From Vavraia culicis subsp. floridensis (Eukaryota > Microsporidia > Pleistophoridae): a stretch of 64,000 bases of DNA. The notes under the pieces were generated by a model, which was given only the letters and a program-made list of their open reading frames with translations, had not been told where the DNA came from and did not search any database. The stretch lies in assembly GCF_000192795.1 (NCBI RefSeq), contig NW_007360619.1:1-64000 (forward strand), given 5' to 3'. How positions within the stretch are numbered: position 1 is the first letter of the stretch; the number at the start of each line of letters is the position of its first letter. A program made the translations under genes and the position numbers. Of the stretch, positions 21,597 to 31,259 are shown one piece after another.

Positions 21597-22628
21597 ATGG
21601 AACAAGGCAGCAGTGGTAATATATCCTTTGCATTAAAACATGGCTGTAAAAGTGACCAGGTTGTAGTATACGATGCGAACAACAAATGGACATGTACAAA
21701 TCAGACCGAAACAACAGTATCGAAGCAAGAAATAGCAAAGAAAAGGGCAATAGAAAATGCACCGTATAATGAACTTAGCACTGATGCAATATTAGCCGCT
21801 ACAACAGCTTTAACTTCGCTCTCAAAAGAGGACTTGCCTGTAATAACTACAAATAAGGAAAAAATCGATCAAAAGCTGTTCCATCCCAGAAACAAACCAA
21901 AATTAAAGGCTCCAAAAACGTTTAAGACGACCATGAGACCTCTTAAACATTGTTTACCCACAAGAATATTTTCTCGGAAACGGAAAACGCGATTAAATGC
22001 TAGTAGACCTTCAATCGAGACCAATAATGTTGGCAGGAGATGCAAAAAGGTAAAAAACAAACAAACTACGCAGTTCAAGTGCATTTATGATAAATATTCT
22101 CCAACAGCAGTCCAAAATCGTGATCAATTATTGTCTCCAACTCCATTTTCACAAATTCATTCGCTATCAACAATTAAATACAACTACGAAACCGTGCCGA
22201 CACTTCAAATTGACATTTCGACTAATTCATCGCGTGTAGGGCCAGTGTATACCCCAATTATTGTGATGGCATTGGTTGCACTTGTTTTGGTAAGTAAGCT
22301 CGTCATTATGAGCGTTTTCCTCTACAAAAAATGCAGGTCATGGAGGAACAAAAGTAAAAATAACAAAAAAAGGAATGTAATAATTCCGTATGATGTTATA
22401 AGAAATTACACTTATGAGGGAAAACAGTGGTATAAAAAATATCAAGAACCCGACAATGTAAAACAAGAACTAATGGTTAGAAAGAATTACAGGCAACAAA
22501 GAAACAGTGAAACAGAGAATACTGTTCAACAAAAAGTTTTATTTGTGACAGATGGTAGCAAAATTTCGATTGATTGTGGCTCGTCTTTGTGCGAAGAGGA
22601 GTTTACTGAAAACAAAATAACACCATAA
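21597..22628 (+). CDS. Single-pass membrane protein, unknown function
   Basis: I do not recognise a family. The 343-residue protein has one clear hydrophobic segment at about 218-243 (P-I-I-V-M-A-L-V-A-L-V-L-V-S-K-L), followed by a Cys/Arg/Lys-rich stretch. There is no N-terminal signal peptide. The roughly 215 residues before the membrane segment contain several Cys residues and a very basic patch (about 100-155). The tail is charged. The cluster of positive charge after the segment predicts a cytosolic C-terminus. If so, this is a type III-like protein and could sit on the parasite surface or endomembranes. The frame is open from a GTG at 21582; the first ATG is 21597. There is no C-run, so the start is less sure. 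AATAAA follows the stop closely. Confidence 0.6.
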   Translation: MEQGSSGNISFALKHGCKSDQVVVYDANNKWTCTNQTETTVSKQEIAKKRAIENAPYNELSTDAILAATTALTSLSKEDLPVITTNKEKIDQKLFHPRNKPKLKAPKTFKTTMRPLKHCLPTRIFSRKRKTRLNASRPSIETNNVGRRCKKVKNKQTTQFKCIYDKYSPTAVQNRDQLLSPTPFSQIHSLSTIKYNYETVPTLQIDISTNSSRVGPVYTPIIVMALVALVLVSKLVIMSVFLYKKCRSWRNKSKNNKKRNVIIPYDVIRNYTYEGKQWYKKYQEPDNVKQELMVRKNYRQQRNSETENTVQQKVLFVTDGSKISIDCGSSLCEEEFTENKITP

Positions 22629-23712
22629 TTGAATAAAATAAAGTGCGGTTTAATACCACTTGATTTCGTGTTTATCTGATTAGATGAAATGCTTTTAGAA
22701 CATTTCATATCGCGAATAATGATTCAATTTTTTGACTTCTACAGTCAGGGTTCAAGTAACATCGATTCATATCTAACCGAAGAGCCGCTTATACATATGA
22801 ATAAAACGATCTAGACATAAAAATATGTAACTGAGTTGCATGTTCAGTCTTATATATGGAAGCGGTGCGGTTAACTCTGAGAAAAGTGGCAGGCTTTAAA
22901 CCCATCATCGTAGTTTCGAAATGACAACACGTTCGTAGCGCACAAATACGTTGCACCCAACATTTGCGTTAATACGGCCAAAAACGACCCTTTGCTACCA
23001 AAAGCACGTTTATTTACTACGTGTACTTCATTGTTTTACGGATGTGTTGACAGACCAAAATTTGTTCCCATGACAAAAACAACAGACACTGATACGGTTG
23101 ATAGATTTTAAACCACAGGATCAAGCGCTAAACGATGCACATAAAATTTTTAGAGCTTGATCATGAACAGTACTTTATCTTCTGGTACAAAGAGTTGAGC
23201 TTACCAGATATCGCAAAATGAATTTATGCCTCTTGCACATAAACGATACATGGGATTTACATATTATTATCACCTTGCGAACATCCACCATTATTTCTAT
23301 CAACCTAATATTGGAGCAAGCACGTACAAAAGAGCTTCTTACAATAAATGCGAATAAATCGCTGCCAGAGCAATTGACCACAATCTTGTTAAACACGAAA
23401 ACGCACTTACAGCGAATTGAAGAGACGAGATACACGGACACTGAAGTAGGCTGAGCAACGATGCAGGTTGCATTTGACTTCTGAAAAACCCTGCAGAAGC
23501 AGGAAAGAAAAGTGCCGTTATCACAAACAGGATGGAACATCTGGTATTCTACTACATAAGCTCACGAAAACATACCTCTCACTACACACGTGTGTACAAC
23601 ATCTACCGAAGCGTACATCTCACCATAACTTATTACGTTTATTGAGTCCATACGGAAAGCGAATCAGCGTCTTAACGAAAGCACAGGCATCAGGTGTCTA
23701 GGATTCTTTTAT
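22629..23712. other. Intergenic stretch containing a possible decayed Gag-like fragment
   Basis: From about 23200 to 23700 the plus strand has unusually long interrupted reading frames and is less AT-rich. The possible zinc-knuckle remnant is listed separately. The left part is unassigned. Confidence 0.35.
23215..23700 (+). pseudogene. Possible decayed retroviral-type Gag fragment (LTR retrotransposon)
   Basis: Two overlapping plus-strand ORFs (23218-23454 and 23468-23701) have stops and frame changes between them. Near 23511-23560, C-R-Y-H-K-Q-D-G, followed after a one-base frame change by H-L-V-F-Y-Y, has the exact spacing of a CX2CX4HX4C zinc knuckle with the second and last Cys mutated. 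The preceding leucine-rich and R-I-E-E-T-R-Y stretch would fit the end of a capsid-like region. Ty3-type elements are known in microsporidia. No LTRs, protease or reverse transcriptase were found beside it. This is a tentative reading of a broken gene. Confidence 0.25.
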
Positions 23713-25446
23713 TTAAATAAGATTTTTTTTGATTAAATTTCTATATTTTTTTATAGCAGCTCTTGAGACAAGACCATCCTCTAAAAGAAGAAATCCGTAC
23801 CTACTTACAATTTCCTTTTTTCCTCCATTATCCAACCCTATGAGGTGGGCATTAATCGATGTCAAAAGCAGATCCTGCGAATTTGAATCTTCTGTGATTC
23901 CGATTAAAATCGGAAAGAAGAGAGACGCGTTGATGGTCGATCCTTCCTTATCATTTTGATCATATGTCTCGGCCAAAAAGATGCCAAAAGCCTCGACCAA
24001 ATCGAATCTAGACGCATTCCAAACGATACGTAGAAGATTTACCTGTTTCAGGACCTCATCAATATCCATCCTAAAATTCGATACATCTTTGTACATAGCC
24101 AACAAATAGTCCACAACGTCCGTAAAGAACGTGCTCTCAAACTCTTCCACATTCTCGTCCACACTCTCGTCCGTTTCATCAATCTGATTTAGATAAATAA
24201 TCCCGTCCTCACCGTTCGATATCACCAAGCACTCACTCAAGTTCTTGCTAACGCTCACATCATCCCACAAAATACAATCTTGTATCACATTCGCTTTGAT
24301 CACACATCCATTACATATGTTCGAAGACTTTATCGTAGTATACTCTGTTACCTTGGATTTGCCCAAAACTGACTTATCTATGGAGCAGTTCACTTGGATG
24401 TCGTCGATGATATAATTCCCGTCCCTGCATGTGTAGTGTTTTTCAGGGTAGTTGATGTAATCCTCAAGAGAGAAGGGAGAAGATCTTCTCGATCGAAAAT
24501 CGGTATTTATGTCAAAATAATCTTGCAGGGTTGTGATCGACTTCCCATATGCAACACCAAGGCTCATCATGTTCTCGCCGGCCTGGTTCTCGACACTCCC
24601 AGGGCACGTGCCTATTTTCTCACTGTATTGCGTGACAACGTGTGAAGTGAACGATAGACTGTTCAAACTGATGGTTGAGATGTTTATGATCTCTTTCATG
24701 GTACGCGTTCGCTTGTAGGGGATCGCGTCCGAGAGAATCGCATTTATCTTGTACCCGTAAGCGTTGAACACCTGGAACCCCTTGATCAAATCTTCGATAC
24801 TTTGGAAATCAAAGTTTTCAGTAAAAAGAGGGAACGCCTCTGAGGAAATTACGAACACACGCGACTTCGACAGATTAGAGGCAAAGTCCACCGTTCCATA
24901 CCTTTCTATCAGGTTCCACACATCCGCTTTAACGTTTCCCTTTTTGCTCTGTTCTTCGTAGTATACGATCTCGGATCCACACAGTGCATACAGATTGTTC
25001 ATCTTCCTGGTTTTTTCGTCAAATAAGATGGTTGTGAGGATGACATTTTTGTTACTTTTCTTTGACTTGAAGTGTTCATCCAACATGAAGCGCAAATCGT
25101 AGTTCACGAAAGTGTTTGCGTAGTACACGAGCAAATTGTCGACCCGCCAATCCTTTTCATCGATTTCTCTCAGAATGTCACCAAGCGAAGTGTGGCTATT
25201 CGATAGACAGTTAATACTCAGCAGCTTGTTATATTTTGTTCTCTTCAGATATTCGAACACAATAGACACGCTTGAGCCAGCAAGTACGATCTCCGTGAAG
25301 TTGTTTTTGAAGAGCAGCTCCAGTATATACTCAATTAAAGGAATATTAGAAATCGGAAATAAGGTTACGTTTTTTTTCACCGTAAACACCGAGTCCGGAA
25401 TGTTTTTCGTTTCATAAAAATCACAAACTAAGAGTACTTTAATCAT
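23713..25446 (-). CDS. GCD6: eIF2B epsilon subunit (GCD6-like)
   Basis: The 577-residue protein has the three-part layout of eIF2B-epsilon, the catalytic subunit of the guanine-nucleotide exchange factor that recharges eIF2. The N-terminal part (1-240) is a nucleotidyltransferase-like fold with L-F-P-I-S-N-I-P-L-I-E-Y-I-L-E-L-L. Residues about 345-410 form left-handed beta-helix repeats (isoleucine-patch hexads such as V-L-G-K-S-K-V and C-V-I-K-A-N-V-I-Q-D-C-I-L-W-D-D-V). The C-terminal 110 residues are a W2 (eIF5C-type) HEAT domain holding the catalytic exchange surface. It is about 130 residues shorter than the yeast protein. CCC lies just before the ATG at 25446. The C-terminal domain distinguishes epsilon from gamma. 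Confidence 0.85.
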   Translation of the reverse strand: MIKVLLVCDFYETKNIPDSVFTVKKNVTLFPISNIPLIEYILELLFKNNFTEIVLAGSSVSIVFEYLKRTKYNKLLSINCLSNSHTSLGDILREIDEKDWRVDNLLVYYANTFVNYDLRFMLDEHFKSKKSNKNVILTTILFDEKTRKMNNLYALCGSEIVYYEEQSKKGNVKADVWNLIERYGTVDFASNLSKSRVFVISSEAFPLFTENFDFQSIEDLIKGFQVFNAYGYKINAILSDAIPYKRTRTMKEIINISTISLNSLSFTSHVVTQYSEKIGTCPGSVENQAGENMMSLGVAYGKSITTLQDYFDINTDFRSRRSSPFSLEDYINYPEKHYTCRDGNYIIDDIQVNCSIDKSVLGKSKVTEYTTIKSSNICNGCVIKANVIQDCILWDDVSVSKNLSECLVISNGEDGIIYLNQIDETDESVDENVEEFESTFFTDVVDYLLAMYKDVSNFRMDIDEVLKQVNLLRIVWNASRFDLVEAFGIFLAETYDQNDKEGSTINASLFFPILIGITEDSNSQDLLLTSINAHLIGLDNGGKKEIVSRYGFLLLEDGLVSRAAIKKYRNLIKKNLI

Positions 25447-28400
25447 AAAGGGTATTTCGTATTTTATATTTTTATCTTTTATTTTGAAACAAAAACTTTT
25501 TGTGATAAGTCAAACAAATAGAAAGCTAGCATTAAAAGACAAATAGATAAATATCAAACAAGTATAAAAGCCCGTCTATGCACCGCTATCATCTTTGCTG
25601 TGGTTTTTCCGTAATACCTTTTTAATTGTTAGACATTTATTTTTTTAATTATTCAATTTTAGTGAAATAAAGGTAGAATTCCTTGTTGGCCGACTCTGTC
25701 AAACCTTTCAATGATAAGTGTGTTGTTTTGTCTCTACAGAACGTTTCAAAATCCTTTTGCAATAATTGTGGCTTTTTTGCAGCTTATCGGTTTTTGGTGG
25801 GCGTTTCAACCGCTCAAATAAAAAGCACCACGGTTTTTGAAATGACCAACTCGGTGTGAGCAGCCAATAAAAGTTCATGATCACCCCACGAGTGTTGGCA
25901 GAACGTTTGAGAAGTTAGCAATACTATGCTCTGGAAATTGGCCCAATTATTTAAAAGGAGGTAAAAAAAATTTATCAGTGCAGTGACCTGTTTCTATAAA
26001 ATCATTGGGTCACAACACGAACAAGTTATTGGTTCTTCGCCAAACATATCACATCTGTTTGAGCAACCAAATATATCAGAACATCAACAGCAATTAAACC
26101 GACACATAATTCTTTAATTTATCACTTAATACACGATACTAAATTTCATCTTCATCATTAAAGTGCAATAACATTAATACGTTTTCCTGTCCGTTCACTC
26201 GGCTCTTGATCTATCAATTAATTTACATGTGCGGATAAAACGATAGAAAATTAGACAGTTCAAAAAAGATATTAAAATGAGTCAAGTGATTAATTTAATG
26301 TGCACAAGACGAGATGAACTGGTTTGTACACGTTTGGTTATTCATTCTTTCTGTTCGTGTTCTTTAGTGTGCGCAAAGGGCGTAAAGTTACTGGTTTGAA
26401 GCATTGTGGAGTGTTTGATTGTGGACAGCAAGCTTAAACTGTAAGTAGGTTGCTGTAAAGTTATCTCTAATATTGTTGATGATCATGTTGTGGTAAAATA
26501 CTCAGAAATTTGTAGTGAATATGAAATGATGCATTTCATCAGTAAGAGTACTGCAATCGATTAGTGTGAACGCGCTTGTTTACCAACAACATGAAGCTTT
26601 TTGTATAGTTCCAGTATAGCAGATGTTCTCTCGGCACATTTCCTGGTGATAAAATGTTTATACACGACTTTTTTTGAACCTGTGTCTGTGTGTACAAGTA
26701 ATTCCTTAGTTGAACTTAAAACGAGTATTTTTCCTTATTGAGATGGCATTAACTACAACTCGTTATATCGGTAACTTATCTGTAAAATAGCAGTCGATTT
26801 ATCTTGCCTGCTGTTTTTGAAGTTCATTTATTCAGCTATTTTCTGTTGGTAGTCTAAAATTAGGCGAAGAATTTAATCAGTTTAACTATGGAGCCATTCA
26901 TAGCTGTTTACACTCAATATCTACCAAAATACCCGCATTATATGACTTATTCACTTGAATATCGGTGATCGGATACTGAATTCTATCCAGGGCAACCTGA
27001 AGACCTTCTGGTATTAAACCATATAGAAACTGTTATACGCAGTAAATAGCTTTTTTCTGATCATTCAACACGATTGCAGATATACTAAATGCATTTTCTC
27101 TGATTTTTTATTTATTTGTGACGCAGGTACGGGAGAAGCTTGCTGTCCCTTGTATGGAAATTTTGCCTATTCTGAAACACATCAGATAACATTCTTACAC
27201 ATGCGATTCGGTATTTTAAATCTGTATCTGCGTACAGCGTACAAAAAATTCGAGTCATAAAATACCTTTACGGAGGTAATTTAATCATTCTGTGCTAGAT
27301 TTGCAATTCACAATTTTTAAAATTTTTGTATAACCTCACCAAATGATGGTATTCGAATTGAGATGCCATTCGAATGAGATCTCACAAACTGATTTTACCT
27401 AACGATAAATACTGAGCATGACCAGATGAGAACCAGTGAATGATAATTTTGCTAAAAAGTCAGCCTTTACAGATCTAAAAAATAAAATACGTAATACATG
27501 AACAGAATACGCGGAGTGTCATATATTGTATGCCTTTTACGATATAATACACAAAGTACATGTTCATTGACCAACTCAATTATCATTTAATGATAATTAT
27601 GCCATCTGACCACAAAAATGATTTATTTTTTGGTGATTAAATTGTAAGAGGCGTGTTTTAACACGCAAAAATGATTGTCAATCATTCTAGGTTCGAGACT
27701 TAGAATGATAAAATTAAATAGAGAAAGGAAAATGCTTTTAAATTGAGTTCTTGGCTTATATCGATTGCGACTATTTTCTTTTAACTAGCATGTTGGCAGC
27801 ATTGCTTGACGCAATACGATATCATTACACAGGTTACTTTACACGTTATTTCAAGCGTGTTTGTTGGTAGTGAACTAGCAAAACATTCTTTGGTCAAAGC
27901 TTAACCCAGTATCACAGCGGATGCGGTTGTTATTCATGCTTCAATTGATAAATACTTCCTAAATCAAGCTATCATTTTTGAATATTTCAGAGTTCTGGAC
28001 ATTTTTTTGCGTGAAGCCACATTTCGCAATAATTGGTTTGGTTCAAAGTAGAAAAGTTGAAAAAAAGGAAGCTATCAACTTTCTTATTTTTTGTAGATAT
28101 TCAAGTTCTTCTTCTTAGTTGTGTCATACATTGGCAGCGTAATATGAAAACCTGTTATGACTATTGACCAAGTATCGAGGTGTAATTCATAAGAATGCAA
28201 AATATAATGATTTGATCAGTTTCACTCAGTTAAAATTATAGAGCCGAGAAGAAACACTACAAATCATCAACCACCATTTGTTTACTCTCAAACAAGCCAT
28301 TAAAGATTGTTATACGTGCTAATAATCCAGTTGTAATTATATATATTTATTTAAAGTATGTTAAACATGCGCAAAGCACCTATCAATCCAATTAAATTTA

Positions 28401-28448
28401 TTCTGTTTTAGCTGTATTTCCTAATCTTGCTTTTTTGTCTGGTGAATC
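25447..28448. other. Long gene-free stretch, about 3.0 kb
   Basis: No ORF of 60 codons is present on either strand. A perfect T-arm-like hairpin with a TTCGA loop sits at 27687-27703 but lacks the rest of a tRNA. The sequence is otherwise featureless to my eye. Promoters of the flanking genes lie at its ends. Confidence 0.5.
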
Positions 28449-28772
28449 ATGAAAACTTGTGACAAAGGTTTCAGCAAAAAGTTGAATTCGCTTCTTTGTT
28501 GCTGTGGTATGGAAATTAAGATGAATAATGAACTGTTAAAGGATGCTACGGTTGGATTGAAGAAAAACATAAAGGAAATTAACAAAGAAATAAAGAATCA
28601 AAGTACTATTCTTGAAATTATAGAAAATAAGGCGGTCGAAAATGCACACAACGTGGTTAAGGCCCGCAATAAGTTTGAAAAAGCGATAGAAAGTTTGAAG
28701 AGCGATTATAGGAACTTTATAATTTTGTTTCTGTGCTCCGTGATCGTGGTACTTTTTATAGTTATTTTTTAA
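28449..28772 (+). CDS. Bet1/Sft1-like Qc-SNARE
   Basis: A 107-residue tail-anchored protein. Residues 28-85 form an amphipathic SNARE helix with the central zero-layer Gln at residue 51 (E-I-K-N-Q-S-T-I-L). It is followed directly by a hydrophobic anchor, residues 90-107, that ends the protein. Size, domain order and the N-Q-S-x-I-L pattern suit Bet1 or Sft1, which act in ER-Golgi or intra-Golgi vesicle fusion. An N-terminal run of three cysteines (17-19) could be a palmitoylation site or simply chance. There is no C-run near the ATG, and AATAAA follows the stop. The SNARE assignment is good, but the exact orthologue is open. Confidence 0.7.
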   Translation: MKTCDKGFSKKLNSLLCCCGMEIKMNNELLKDATVGLKKNIKEINKEIKNQSTILEIIENKAVENAHNVVKARNKFEKAIESLKSDYRNFIILFLCSVIVVLFIVIF

Positions 28773-29305
28773 TGAAATATTCAAATAAAAAGCGTTCAAT
28801 CCATTGTACTAGTGTACGTATTTTGTTGATAAGAGCTATAGTGACCGTATTGTTTCTGAATTTGAAGGATAGCAAGCATTGTCGAAATGGTTACAGATAA
28901 GTAACGAGCAGGCTAAGCATCTGTCATTATCGTTCGTCTCTATGTCTTGTGGATCATATCTTTTTCTCCATCAAACACATCACGAATCTCATACTGGAGG
29001 ATTAATCTGGACACCAGAAACGAGGTATATTAGTCTCTCGCTCGACTATCTAGAGTTTCTTCTCCTCTCATATTTAGATGTAAAGCAAAAACGTGCCAGC
29101 TTATCTGCTTAATTATTCTGAATCAGAATACTTAAACTGGTGAAAACGCTTCCGCAAATATGCTGATAATGTTATGAAACGAATAAACATTATTATTGGT
29201 AACAACGTTTTTTTCTCCTATTTGACACAGAAAATGGCATGGTCGATGTCAACCTAGAATGAAAATCATATTAAACATAACAAGAAATGCAATAAAGGAC
29301 TTTAC
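28773..29305. other. Intergenic stretch
   Basis: Contains a 77-codon ORF opening on TTG with no support. Otherwise nothing seen. Confidence 0.4.
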
Positions 29306-30526
29306 TTAAACTATTTGTATTTTACATAAATATTTTCCTAAATCTGAAAAAGAAATTGGTGAAAACTCGTTGGTTTCATCGTACTTATCCAAAAGATCAC
29401 CAAAATTGGGATTTATACCTTTAAAAATGCACATGATCTTATTATATATGTTTTCAAGTATCGTATATTCCGTACATGTACCTTTTTTCATTTTTTCAAA
29501 AATATCTATAAACAGCAAGTGATTATTAGTTGCCAGTAATATTCTTAGCCATGCATACACTATTTTCTTCATAATGCAAATATTTGAAGACCTGAAATGG
29601 AGTTCTTGATTCGCGTGAGGGTTTCTTCCATCATATATTTTTACTTGCTCAGGTTTTATTTCTATTTGAGCTTTAGCAGTCTTTTCTTGCCTATTTGAAC
29701 CGCTAGAACTATTCATTTCAAGATTTCTGAACACATCTTCGGACATATTAACTTCCAAACAGATCTCACTGAAGCGCAAATTGCGATTCAAGAGGCGCTC
29801 ATCGTTTGTTCTCATGAACTCCGCCATACATTTCCCTAGAAATGATCTGGCAATTTTCATTTTATCTATGTTCACTATTCTTAGGATTTTTAACCACTCT
29901 TTATTCGACAAGGTTATCATTTTAGAGGCAATGTACTCATAGGAAGGTTCATATATCTCAAAAACATACTGTGGCACCGTACGATCCTCTTGCCATCTAT
30001 CCAGTACATGTTTCATTAGCTCGTCGTATTTCAACGAATACGCGGCAACAAGCGCCATTTTTAATGGCAGTTGCTTGATCTTCCCATGTAAAATGCTGAT
30101 ATACTTTTTATCAACGTTGTAAACGATGTACAGGTAGTACAGAAAGGCTTCTTCAACAGTTTCAAACTTAAATTTGTACGTAGACATGTTTCTTTTTCGA
30201 CTTTTTTGGTTTCTCGTATGAACAACAAACTTGAAATTAAGAATGCACAGAATAACGATCAAAGCCGACTTGTATACCCGTTTTTTTCTTAACAAAAAAT
30301 CGAGTATTTGCCTTTCATCCTCACCTGCGTCATTTGTTATCATCTGTAACGTCCCCTTTACATCACCAAGCACTTTCCAATTATCTATTTTGAAGAGATA
30401 TGCCACATCCTCCTTCGTCTTGTAATACTGTAGCGCGGTGTGGTGATTGATTCTTTTGCTTGCAATATCATTGGCAAGCTGATAAAACTTCACCAAATTT
30501 GGATTCTGTTCGAGAAATCTTTGCAT
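29306..30526 (-). CDS. Hypothetical helical protein, 406 residues
   Basis: I do not recognise a family. The protein is Lys/Ile/Leu-rich and mostly helical. One moderately hydrophobic patch near residues 84-100 (Y-K-S-A-L-I-V-I-L-C-I-L-N-F-K-F) could be a buried helix or a weak membrane segment. Residues about 265-300 are Ser/Lys-rich and probably disordered. The ATG at 30526 has a CCCCC run 8 bases upstream, like confirmed genes here, so start and gene are well supported even though the function is not. Confidence 0.65.
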   Translation of the reverse strand: MQRFLEQNPNLVKFYQLANDIASKRINHHTALQYYKTKEDVAYLFKIDNWKVLGDVKGTLQMITNDAGEDERQILDFLLRKKRVYKSALIVILCILNFKFVVHTRNQKSRKRNMSTYKFKFETVEEAFLYYLYIVYNVDKKYISILHGKIKQLPLKMALVAAYSLKYDELMKHVLDRWQEDRTVPQYVFEIYEPSYEYIASKMITLSNKEWLKILRIVNIDKMKIARSFLGKCMAEFMRTNDERLLNRNLRFSEICLEVNMSEDVFRNLEMNSSSGSNRQEKTAKAQIEIKPEQVKIYDGRNPHANQELHFRSSNICIMKKIVYAWLRILLATNNHLLFIDIFEKMKKGTCTEYTILENIYNKIMCIFKGINPNFGDLLDKYDETNEFSPISFSDLGKYLCKIQIV

Positions 30527-31259
30527 GAGCTTGTGGGGGTAAACTTTTCTTTAAGGCAACTTGGCAAGAAACATTGGTTACCTGTCTCGAAGGACAGTAA
30601 CTTATCCATGACAATAATTCATATATTCATATAAAAGATTATCATATGCTATCATTCCTGCGATGCTACATATATGTACGCGATACGGACCGCTAACAAG
30701 AAGATATTTTCATGTTTTAGAAGAAGAGTTTTCGAATTGAAACCACTATTCGTATTTCATGGTGCAAGAGATGAGTGATAATGTATTTATAAAGCACTTT
30801 TAAAGCCAAGTTAAGCAGTAAAACAAATGTTGTAGCGTACGAAACGTCATTTTTTATAATCTACTATTACTCCGAGAGTTTAAGTCCTCATGAGATGTCT
30901 CCTCAACTAAATTTTCGAGTGCCGATACATGCTTCATGGTTCCTTGGGATCAGAATTTAATATTTCCGTTGATTGTTTTTCTTCGCTATGAAAAAAGTAC
31001 CAATTAACAGTACTTAAAGGACTCTTTACGATCCTAAACGGCTAGAAAAGATCGTTTCCTGCTAATTTTCAAGGTAATTTGACAGCTCCAATATTTTTAG
31101 CGATAGTTACAACCGGTTCTGTTCAAAATCACTTCAAATCGAATTTAGCTTCAAGAACCGTATCGACCACATGATGTGTGCAACAGGCAGAATAAACGAA
31201 TTAGAGAGTAAAAACTACGATAAAATTATCTAAAGTGTGACCAAATCTAGAGCACTTAT
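30527..31259. other. Intergenic stretch
   Basis: No supported ORF, repeat or RNA gene. Confidence 0.4.

Noticed and set aside
23175..23540. 121-codon minus-strand ORF
   Set aside because: Opposite strand of the possible Gag fragment. Cys/Val/Ser-rich and without family resemblance.
27687..27703. Possible tRNA T-arm (CTAGG, loop TTCGAGA, CTTAG)
   Set aside because: The hairpin is good, but no matching acceptor stem, D-arm or anticodon arm could be found upstream at tRNA distances.
28879..29112. 77-codon plus-strand ORF
   Set aside because: Opens on TTG and has no motif or family.
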